A stretch of 21,010 nucleotides of DNA from a virus. Below are positions 16,414-21,010 of the stretch, one piece after another. The notes under the pieces were generated by a model. That model saw only the letters and a list, made by a program, of their open reading frames with translations. It ran no database searches and was not told the origin of the DNA. The stretch spans positions 1 to 21,010 of the IMG/VR virus record IMGVR_UViG_3300042691_011893. One strand, 5' to 3'. Position numbers and translations under genes: made by a program. How positions within the stretch are numbered: position 1 is the stretch's first letter; every line of letters begins with the position of its first letter.

Positions 16414-16890
16414 ATGGTTGTGGAATCACTGTTAGGCGGCATCTTCGGCGGGTTGCTGCGCATCGCTCCTGAAGTAATGAAACTGTGGGATCGCAAAAGC
16501 GAGCGCGAGCACGAGTTCCGCATGGCCGGTCTTGAGATGCAGATTGCCGAGAAGAAGTTGGAGTTCGGCATGCGGCAGACTGAGGCGATGGTTGGCGTGG
16601 CAACGCTCGACGCGATTGGCGAAGCGCTCAAGGGCCAGTCGGAGATGGCGACGGCAGGGGGGAAGTTTGTCGCAGGCATAAGCGCACTGGTGCGCCCACT
16701 GGTGACATATTGGATGTTCTTTCTTTACTCGGCGCACAAGATCGCTTTAATGCTCGTGGCCTATGAACAGTCAGGCAACTGGCGCGACGTGTTTATCACG
16801 ACTTGGACCGAACAAGATTGGGTGCTGCTATCGGCTATCGCTACGTTCTGGTTTGTCTCACGCGTTTACGAGCGTCGAGCAACGCAATGA
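16414..16890 (+). CDS. Holin, 3-TM superfamily (GTA-type)
   Basis: A 158-residue membrane protein that fits the 'holin of 3TMs, for gene-transfer release' family. It has a Gly-rich hydrophobic N-terminus (residues 4-20), 'MKLWDRKSEREHEFRMAGLE' followed by a charged helix, a first clear membrane span after 'ALVRPLVTYWMFFLYS' (about 92-113) and a last span 'DWVLLSAIATFWFVSRVYER' (about 133-152). The motif R-P-x-V-T-Y-W and the final F-W-F-x-x-R are family signatures. It would form lesions in the inner membrane that let the lysozyme out. GAGGGG at 16403-16408 precedes the ATG. It overlaps the HNH remnant as ATGA. Confidence 0.85.
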   Translation: MVVESLLGGIFGGLLRIAPEVMKLWDRKSEREHEFRMAGLEMQIAEKKLEFGMRQTEAMVGVATLDAIGEALKGQSEMATAGGKFVAGISALVRPLVTYWMFFLYSAHKIALMLVAYEQSGNWRDVFITTWTEQDWVLLSAIATFWFVSRVYERRATQ

Positions 16891-17081
16891 CAAAGCCAAA
16901 AGCCAATGTATCTCGCCCGTGCGCAAACTTTCGGCACTTGTTTATTGGTACTCCAAAAGACAATGTTCTAGACATGCTTAACAAGGGACGACATTGGTCA
17001 CAAGATACTGAGAAGCGCAGAGAGACAGGCAAAAAGATTAAGAAAACGCGGTGGAGTTGCAATGCTCAACGAATCTCGTGA
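16887..17081 (+). CDS. HNH homing endonuclease remnant (C-terminal part)
   Basis: A 64-residue reading frame wedged between holin and lysozyme. Residues 12-35 keep the second half of a phage HNH motif: 'CANFRHLFIGTPKDNV', then 'DMLNKGR', which matches the family pattern C-x-N-P-x-H-L-F-x-G-T-x-x-D-N-x-x-D-M-x-x-K-G-R. The usual Pro is Phe15, and the whole upstream half with the first catalytic His pair is missing, so it should be inactive. It is much poorer in GC than its neighbours (16921-16980: 24/60; lysozyme 17221-17280: 40/60), a sign of transfer. Its ATG overlaps the holin stop, and its end overlaps the lysozyme start by 20 bases and carries that gene's ribosome site. It may be translated but is probably a decayed insertion. 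Confidence 0.6.
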   Translation: MTKPKANVSRPCANFRHLFIGTPKDNVLDMLNKGRHWSQDTEKRRETGKKIKKTRWSCNAQRIS

Positions 17082-17532
17082 CATTGCCATTGAGTTGTTG
17101 ATCAAGCCGTTCGAGGGGTGCCATCGCGTACTCCCGAACGGCATGATCGCGCCGTACATCTGCCCGGCCGGTTATCCGACGCAAGGGTGGGGCATCGTCG
17201 TTCCGAGCATGAGCGTGCCGCCGATTACGCCTGCGATGGCCGATGCGATCCTGGCCCGTGAGACGCCGCGCTACATGACCGACGCGCTGAACGCCAGTCC
17301 GATCTTGGCGCTGTATCCGCGCCGACTGGCAGCCGTCACGTCGTTCGTGTTCAACCTCGGCGCCACGCGCTACAGGTCGAGCACGCTGCGTCGTCGGATC
17401 AACGCGCAGGATTGGGACGCCGCCGCGGCAGAGTTCGACAAGTGGGTATTCGCTGGCGGTCGCAAACTGGCGGGGCTTGTCCGCAGGCGCGCTGCCGAGC
17501 GCAAGGTCTTTGAGTCGGAGACTCGGCCATGA
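17062..17532 (+). CDS. Endolysin, GH24 phage lysozyme
   Basis: A 156-residue muramidase that cuts the glycan strands of the peptidoglycan. Glu18 ('KPFEGC') is the catalytic acid. The motif 'PYICPAGYPTQGWG' carries Cys34 and Thr40 at the places of T4 lysozyme Asp20 and Thr26; the Cys variant is common in this 'CPAG' branch. Compared with T4, about seven extra residues sit between Glu and the Cys. The C-terminal half ('SFVFNLGATRYRSSTLRRRI', 'FDKWVFAGGRKLAGLVRRRA') is also typical. There is no signal peptide or N-terminal hydrophobic anchor, so export should depend on the holin. GGAG at 17053-17056 precedes the ATG and lies inside the HNH remnant. The stop overlaps the next gene as ATGA. Confidence 0.9.
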   Translation: MLNESRDIAIELLIKPFEGCHRVLPNGMIAPYICPAGYPTQGWGIVVPSMSVPPITPAMADAILARETPRYMTDALNASPILALYPRRLAAVTSFVFNLGATRYRSSTLRRRINAQDWDAAAAEFDKWVFAGGRKLAGLVRRRAAERKVFESETRP

Positions 17533-17954
17533 CAACGATCGTCGCCTCGTTCAAAGAGCGCGTGATGCTCTCCGACTCACGCACGACCGATGAAGACGCG
17601 GGCGTCAAGTGGCCCACGCGCAAGATCGAGCGCATCGGCGCGTCGCTGTTTGGCGCAGCCGGTGACTGCGTGGATATTGACGCCTTCTTCATCTGGCTGC
17701 AAACCCCGAAGCGTCGCCGGCCGAAGATCGCTGACAGTGCGTTCTCGGCGATCGAGTTAAACGAGCGCGGCATCTGGCTGTGGGATTACCGCCTCAAGCC
17801 TTTCGCAGCAGGTATTGAAAGACACGCAATCGGTTCTGGCGCGATGGCCGCGCTGGCGGTACTTGAGTTAGGCGCAGACGCTAGAACTGCAATCGAGATC
17901 GCGTGTCGCATTGACCCGAATAGCGAGGGTCCAATCCAGTCGGAGAGTCTGTAA
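17529..17954 (+). CDS. HslV-like Ntn-hydrolase (proteasome-type fold)
   Basis: A 141-residue protein with the start and spacing of HslV-type N-terminal-nucleophile peptidases. After Met removal it begins Thr-Thr-Ile-Val. Asp ('MLSDSRTT') falls at mature residue 15 and Lys ('PTRKIERIG') at 31, close to HslV Thr1, Asp17 and Lys33. 'LFGAAGD' matches HslV 'AGFAG', and 'HAIGSGAMAALAVLELGAD' matches the HslV 'AIGSGG--ALAAA' helix, with 'IACRIDPNSEGPI' closing the fold. It is shorter than HslV (about 175). Such proteins occur in some phages, but their substrate is unknown to me. No HslU/ClpX-type ATPase is in the window. It overlaps lysozyme (ATGA) and the next gene (TAATG), so all three are probably translated together. 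Confidence 0.75.
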   Translation: MTTIVASFKERVMLSDSRTTDEDAGVKWPTRKIERIGASLFGAAGDCVDIDAFFIWLQTPKRRRPKIADSAFSAIELNERGIWLWDYRLKPFAAGIERHAIGSGAMAALAVLELGADARTAIEIACRIDPNSEGPIQSESL

Positions 17955-19144
17955 TGCCCGCTCGAATTTGGAAGATTGATGAGGGCCTGAAAGAATTTGC
18001 CAGCGGTAGGCAAAAGACGTTCATTGATGCGGTCAATGAGCACCGAGGCATAACGCACGCCGAGAAAGCGTTGGGCGTTGCAAAAGGCACAATCAGCGTT
18101 TCGATTGCGCGGGTAAAGAAGAACGCCGCTTTGGCCGGCTACTCGCCAGAGCACGACATGACCAAGGTTGTGCCAGAACCCTACGTTGTCAAAGGCGTGT
18201 CCACGTACTACGACAAAGAGGGCAAGCCTCGTGGACAGTGGGTCAAGTCGAAACTCGATCACGAACGCTACCGGGAACTAATCAAGGAAGCCGCCACGGC
18301 GATCGCCAGTGAAGTGCGAGGCATGGCGCCTGTGACGCCTACACCGGATCGCACTATGAGCGATCTCCTAGCTGTCTATCCATTTGGCGACCCGCACTTC
18401 GGGATGTACGCATGGGGTCAGGAGACAGGCGAGGACTTCGATCTCGACATCGCAGAGCGCATCACGCAGGCCGCCGTTGATCGCCTCGTGGCGTCGGCGC
18501 CGGCTGCCGAGACGGCGATTCTCCTGCCGCTCGGCGATGTCCTGCACATGGATGACCAGACCAACCAGACGCCTGCCCACAAACACCAGCTTGACGCCGA
18601 TGGCCGCTTCGTGAAGGTGCTGCATGTCTGCATCAAGGCATACCGACATGCGGTCCTGCGCTGCCTGCAGAAGCACAAGAACGTGATCGTGCGCTTCGTC
18701 AGCGGCAACCACGACCCGCATGCCGTGTGGTCGATTGCCTTCACGATCGCGGCCTACTTCGACAGCGATCCGCGGGTGACGGTCGATCTGAGTCCTGCCC
18801 CATTCTGGTTTTACCGCTTCGGCAAAGTGCTCATCGGCGCCACGCACGGCGACAAGGCCAAAGGTGACAGTCTTCTCGGAGTCATGGCGACCGATCAGGC
18901 TGAGGCGTGGGGACAGACCAAGTTCCGGTACTGGTATCTCGGCCACGTCCACCACGAGCGCGTCAAGGAGCTTCCAGGCGTGACGTGTGAGTCCTTCCGC
19001 ACCCTGGCCGCCAAGGACGCCTACGCGACCGCCTACGGCTACCGCGCCGGCCGCGACATGCGCTGCATCGTCCACCATCGGGAGTTCGGCGAGATCGAGC
19101 GTCACCGCTGCGACGTGGCAATGCTAGACGCTATCTCGGACTAA
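17954..19144 (+). CDS. Metallophosphoesterase with N-terminal HTH-like domain
   Basis: A 396-residue two-domain protein. Residues about 20-60 ('TFIDAVNEHRGITHAEKALG', 'VAKGTISVSIARVKK') look like a helix-turn-helix, followed by 'EPYVVKGVSTYYDKEGKPRG', a segment I associate with other phage DNA-binding proteins. From about residue 138 comes a calcineurin-like phosphoesterase: D146-x-H148 ('GDPHFG'), G194-D195 ('LGDVLHMDD'), G251-N-H-D254, H298 ('THGDKAK') and G330-H-x-H333 ('GHVHHE'). All metal-binding motifs are present, so an active two-metal enzyme is likely; a nuclease acting on DNA fits the fusion but is inference. It ends the late operon. The ATG shares a base with the previous stop. Confidence 0.82.
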   Translation: MPARIWKIDEGLKEFASGRQKTFIDAVNEHRGITHAEKALGVAKGTISVSIARVKKNAALAGYSPEHDMTKVVPEPYVVKGVSTYYDKEGKPRGQWVKSKLDHERYRELIKEAATAIASEVRGMAPVTPTPDRTMSDLLAVYPFGDPHFGMYAWGQETGEDFDLDIAERITQAAVDRLVASAPAAETAILLPLGDVLHMDDQTNQTPAHKHQLDADGRFVKVLHVCIKAYRHAVLRCLQKHKNVIVRFVSGNHDPHAVWSIAFTIAAYFDSDPRVTVDLSPAPFWFYRFGKVLIGATHGDKAKGDSLLGVMATDQAEAWGQTKFRYWYLGHVHHERVKELPGVTCESFRTLAAKDAYATAYGYRAGRDMRCIVHHREFGEIERHRCDVAMLDAISD

Positions 19145-19310
19145 CTACTAGCAGGTTGCCGTATCTCGCAATTCGTGCTTAGACAGCGAGACACGAAATT
19201 CTAAGCGAATCAGTAAGTTAATGCGTTACGCGACAGGTACTGCTGCATCATTGGCGTGTGCGTTATGTCGTTGATTCCATTTCGCATTGTGGAATCTGTC
19301 TGCTTGACGC
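19145..19310. other. Non-coding junction, candidate attP region
   Basis: This 166-base gap separates two convergent transcription units (late operon and integrase). It is less GC-rich than the genes and contains an 11-base direct repeat shared with the end of int, a seven-base-pair inverted repeat at 19273-19296, the imperfect pair ATTCGTGCTTA (19171-19181) and TAAGCGAAT (19202-19210), and two imperfect copies of TGCGTTAYGYSG. In lambda-type phages attP lies beyond the 3' end of int, so this is the natural place for it. No classical terminator with a U-tract is visible for either operon, and I saw no tRNA-like sequence. The att core cannot be named without host sequence. Confidence 0.45.
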
Positions 19311-19330
19311 TTACCCCTTCTTAGACAGCG
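19178..19330 (+). repeat. 11-base direct repeat flanking candidate attP
   Basis: CTTAGACAGCG occurs at 19178-19188 and again at 19320-19330. The second copy is inside the last codons of integrase. The copies are 142 bases apart, a spacing compatible with integrase arm-type sites or with ends of an att region. Two exact 11-mers so close together are unlikely by chance, but function is unproven. Confidence 0.45.
19273..19296. repeat. Inverted repeat near integrase 3' end
   Basis: GATTCCA (19273-19279) and TGGAATC (19290-19296) are perfect inverted copies separated by ten bases, 15 bases from the integrase stop. No T-run follows on either strand, so it is a weak terminator candidate. It could be an integrase core-site pair, since tyrosine recombinases bind inverted half-sites around a 6-8 base overlap, although ten bases is a little wide. 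Confidence 0.45.
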
Positions 19331-20282
19331 CAGTCGGCCCCTTGACCAGCGGCACCCGCTTGCGTCGGATGTAGCGCTCGGTCATCTGGCGGCTGGCGTG
19401 ACCGCCGAGCTTCTGCGGGTCAAGCCCCTGGTTCTCGGCGTCTGTGAGGCTCTTGGCGCGCACGTCATGGATCGTGGCGTCCGGGATGCCTGCGAGCGCC
19501 CTGGCGCGATCCCATTGGTCCTTGACGGTCTTGTAGGCCGGCGCCCCGCCTCGGCGACTGTGGAACAGCGTCATCGCCTTGACGTTGGTGTGCAAGACCA
19601 ACGCGGTGTCCACCGCAGCGCGCAATTCTTGCGACCAGACCACCACGAGCTTCGCCTTGCCCTTCTGCTGCCGGAAGGCGAGCCCCTGGTCGGTGATCTG
19701 ACTCCGGTGCAACCCGATCACGTCGCCGACGCGCTGGCCGGTCAAGTACAGGATGTCAATCATGCACTGCAACCGCAGCGGCGCGTGCGAGCGGATGGCA
19801 GCCAGTTCGTGATCCTCAAGGTAGCGATCTCGCTCGCGCTCATCAAAGCGCTTGATCCCGATGCATGGATTCCATTCGACCAACTGCTGCTCAACCGCAT
19901 AGGCGAAGATTGAGCGCAGCACTGAGAGCACGCGGTTCGCCATGTTCGGCGTCTTGCGCATCGCCAGTTTTATCTCCGCAACGTGCTTAGGCTTCACGTC
20001 CTCTGGTCGGAACTCCACCAATGCCGCCTTCAAGCGCACGGCTGCTGCGTCGTACTGCTTGCGTGTGTTCTCGGCGAGACCTTCGCAGATGATCGGCATC
20101 GCCACGTCAATGAGAGAAATCATCGAGCCTGTCGGCGCGGCTGCAGTGCGCTCAGCGTAAGCCTGTAGCGATTCGTCAAGCGTCTCGCCAAGCCGATGCC
20201 ACTTGTTCCTCTTGTCTACAAAATAAAACGCCCCGTGCTTTTGGTGCATGCGGGGCGGGAGATGCCGGGCTTTGCGTGGCAT
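19311..20282 (-). CDS. int: Tyrosine recombinase integrase
   Basis: A 323-residue phage integrase that would join the phage to the host chromosome. Residues about 55-135 are the core-binding domain ('AENTRKQYDAAAVRL', 'NMANRVLSVLRSIFAYAVEQ'). The catalytic set is complete: Arg184 ('LTGQRVGDV'), Lys207/Lys209 in the beta hairpin ('RQQKGKAKLVVVW'), His272 and Arg275 ('IHDVRAKS'), His295 ('LGGHASRQM') and Tyr304 ('TERYIRRKR'). The N-terminal 50 residues ('GAFYFVDKRNKWHRLGE') form the short arm-binding region. The ATG shares one base with the upstream DUF4224 stop, so the two are coupled. A terminator-like hairpin lies in codons 9-18. The gene ends beside the candidate attP. Confidence 0.93.
   Translation of the reverse strand: MPRKARHLPPRMHQKHGAFYFVDKRNKWHRLGETLDESLQAYAERTAAAPTGSMISLIDVAMPIICEGLAENTRKQYDAAAVRLKAALVEFRPEDVKPKHVAEIKLAMRKTPNMANRVLSVLRSIFAYAVEQQLVEWNPCIGIKRFDERERDRYLEDHELAAIRSHAPLRLQCMIDILYLTGQRVGDVIGLHRSQITDQGLAFRQQKGKAKLVVVWSQELRAAVDTALVLHTNVKAMTLFHSRRGGAPAYKTVKDQWDRARALAGIPDATIHDVRAKSLTDAENQGLDPQKLGGHASRQMTERYIRRKRVPLVKGPTALSKKG
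20219..20257 (-). terminator. Terminator-like hairpin inside 5' end of integrase
   Basis: Read on the minus strand, CGCCCCG (20257-20251) pairs with CGGGGCG (20235-20229), with a further TGC/GCA pairing inside after a small bulge. TTTTATTTTG follows immediately (20228-20219). A stem of seven mainly GC pairs plus a T-rich tract has the form of an intrinsic terminator, placed only about 25 bases into the integrase frame. It may hold back int transcription unless translation or antitermination lets polymerase pass. Confidence 0.55.
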
Positions 20283-20467
20283 TAGAGTCGCAACTTCGGT
20301 TCAGTTTTTCTTTCTGTCGTGTCACGCGCGACGTGGGCGGCCAAGACGACAAGAGAGCCATCAGGGCGAGGCTTGTATGGTATTCCCAAGTGTGCGAGGA
20401 CGCGCGCTTGGGCCTTTGGTCTTTGACGCTTCGTTAACGAACGAAGTTCGGATTCAGTGAGGAACAC
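20282..20467 (-). CDS. DUF4224 protein, candidate excisionase-like factor
   Basis: A 61-residue protein read from GTG at 20467, chosen because the recognisable domain starts at once: 'FLTESELRSLTKRQRPKAQA', 'RVLAHLGIPYKPRPDGSLVV', 'LAAHV'. This matches DUF4224 (F-L-T-x-x-E-L-x-x-L-T ... A-Q ... L-x-x-x-G-I ... D-G-S). A farther upstream start is open but would overlap more of the previous gene. The family is small, basic, probably a helix-turn-helix, and typically sits just upstream of a phage integrase, so a recombination directionality (Xis) role is attractive but inferred. It overlaps the winged-helix gene by 14 bases and int by one base. An 18-base palindromic element lies within it. Confidence 0.7.
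   Translation of the reverse strand: MFLTESELRSLTKRQRPKAQARVLAHLGIPYKPRPDGSLVVLAAHVARDTTERKTEPKLRL
20429..20446. repeat. Palindromic element within DUF4224 gene
   Basis: The 18 bases CTTCGTTAACGAACGAAG contain the perfect palindrome TTCGTTAACGAA and can also fold as a seven-base-pair hairpin (CTTCGTT/AACGAAG). It may be an operator for a dimeric regulator or a codon-level coincidence in the segment for residues 7-13. No supporting second copy was found in the window. Confidence 0.3.
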
Positions 20468-20828
20468 TGCGGTTGATCTCGAACACGGCACTAAGACTGC
20501 GCCCCTTTTTGTTAATCCTGTAGCGCTTGCGATTAGCCTTGCTGTTGGACCGAGGCTTCGGTTTGTCAGGCGCATCGCCAATCGCGTACACGGCTCGCGG
20601 ATAGCGCCGCTCGCCATCGTCGCCGTCGTAAACCCACGCAAAGACATGGACGCGCCTCGGGCCAGGGGGACGCAGTTGTGGCCGAGTCAGGCGACTGAAA
20701 ATCGCTGCGCACTCCTGCCGCGTCAGACGAAGATGCGCGCACATCTCGCCCCGGGTCATTGGGCCGATATGCTCAAGCGCGTCGAGTATGCGCAGCGTGG
20801 TGACGCCCCAAGGGCGAGCGGTCTTCAA
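20454..20828 (-). CDS. Winged-helix-like phage regulator, conserved family
   Basis: A 124-residue basic protein. I start it at TTG 20828 (MKTARPWGVTTLRILDALEH): AGAGGG lies 4 bases upstream, the TTG overlaps the previous stop as TTGA, and the next ATG would cut into the helix-turn-helix. Residues about 8-50 ('TLRILDALEHIGPMTRGEMC', 'AHLRLTRQECAAIFSRLTR') look like a MarR/ArsR-type winged helix. Then come 'VHVFAWVYDGDDGERRYPRA', 'VYAIGDAPDKPKPRSNSKAN' and a basic tail. I recognise the family from operons next to integrases in Burkholderiales prophages, without an assigned function. It could regulate lysogeny or excision genes. Confidence 0.7.
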   Translation of the reverse strand: MKTARPWGVTTLRILDALEHIGPMTRGEMCAHLRLTRQECAAIFSRLTRPQLRPPGPRRVHVFAWVYDGDDGERRYPRAVYAIGDAPDKPKPRSNSKANRKRYRINKKGRSLSAVFEINRSVPH

Positions 20829-20920
20829 TCGTCCCTCTGATCCGACGTGAAGATCATCAGGCACATCACGCCGATCCCGATCGCTGCGCCAAGCATCAAT
20901 CCGATGATAAATGTGCCCAT
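20825..20920 (-). CDS. 31-residue single-span membrane peptide (DUF3789-like)
   Basis: A very short gene encoding MGTFIIGLMLGAAIG followed by IGVMCLMIF and a polar tail TSDQRDD. Residues 3-24 make one Gly-rich membrane span, much like the tiny DUF3789-type peptides found in phages. GGGGAA lies about 7 bases before the ATG. The ATG shares a base with the stop of the upstream frame (TGATG), and its own TGA overlaps the TTG start of the next gene. These tight overlaps support a real gene despite its size. Function unknown. Confidence 0.65.
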   Translation of the reverse strand: MGTFIIGLMLGAAIGIGVMCLMIFTSDQRDD

Positions 20921-21010
20921 CAGGCTTTCCCCGGCAGCAAAGGGCGATCGTCACCCTCTGGATAGAAATGAACGTAGTGCATCAACATGATGATGTTGCA
21001 GGCGAAGTGA
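20920..21010 (-). CDS. Unidentified ORF, partial at window edge
   Basis: The frame is open from the window edge to a TGA at 20922-20920 and ends 'MLMHYVHFYPEGDDRP' then 'LLPGKA'. Its stop overlaps the ATG of the membrane peptide (TGATG), the same chaining seen in the rest of the operon, which is the main reason to believe it. Two in-frame ATGs near 20987 and 20981 could also start a 20-residue peptide. I do not recognise the protein. Confidence 0.4.
   Translation of the reverse strand, partial: HFACNIIMLMHYVHFYPEGDDRPLLPGKA

Noticed and set aside
16803-17081. Longer frame including the HNH remnant
   Set aside because: The upstream 28 codons are holin coding read out of frame; HNH similarity begins only after the ATG at 16887.
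18368-19105. Minus-strand frame of 245 codons opposite the phosphoesterase
   Set aside because: The plus strand holds all catalytic motifs of the phosphoesterase; the antisense product has no recognisable feature.
19145-19310. tRNA gene or tRNA fragment as attachment site
   Set aside because: I found no cloverleaf arms or T-loop-like GTTCRANTC sequence in the gap.

Overview
The window looks like the structural, lysis and integration region of a temperate tailed phage with a long non-contractile tail (siphovirus type). The host is probably a Gram-negative proteobacterium, most likely of the Burkholderiales. Reasons: base composition is mostly high GC; the lambda-type head genes (decoration protein tail end, then gpE-type capsid) sit beside a tail-tip gene set and a small helix-turn-helix/DUF4224/integrase operon that I associate with prophages of Burkholderiales and relatives. 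The host assignment is inference from family resemblance, with no database search.

Layout. Positions 1-19144 are one tightly packed plus-strand late region. Head: end of a decoration protein, major capsid protein E, head-tail joining protein (gpFII-like). Tail connector: gpZ-like tail completion protein and tail terminator. Tail tube and tape measure: a tube protein with an inserted Gly/Thr-rich module, then a 1276-residue tape measure. Tail tip: a 132-residue distal protein, a 1237-residue beta-repeat protein, two adjacent accessory/adsorption candidates (one with a LamG-like lectin domain in a low-GC patch), a small virion protein and a hub protein with two kinds of internal tandem repeat. 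Lysis: a 3-TM holin, an HNH homing-endonuclease remnant, and a GH24 lysozyme. After these come an HslV-like N-terminal-nucleophile hydrolase and a metallophosphoesterase with an N-terminal DNA-binding-like domain. Many genes overlap as ATGA or TAATG, which implies translational coupling.

Positions 19145-19310 form the only long non-coding gap. It lies between the convergent late operon and integrase genes, is rich in repeats, and is the best candidate for attP. If so, the window shows the unintegrated (virion or circular) form, since no bacterial DNA separates the late operon from int. Positions 19311-21010 are a minus-strand operon: an unidentified partial ORF, a 31-residue membrane peptide, a winged-helix-like protein, a DUF4224 protein and a tyrosine integrase, again chained by overlaps.

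The most interesting signals are not whole genes. Terminator-like hairpins follow the two high-copy structural genes: one lies inside the coding sequence just after the capsid gene, the other between tail tube and tape measure. A third lies inside the 5' end of integrase. A fourth very strong hairpin without a U-tract opens the hub gene. No lambda G/GT-type tail assembly chaperone fits between tube and tape measure, and no spanin gene is recognisable near the lysis genes.
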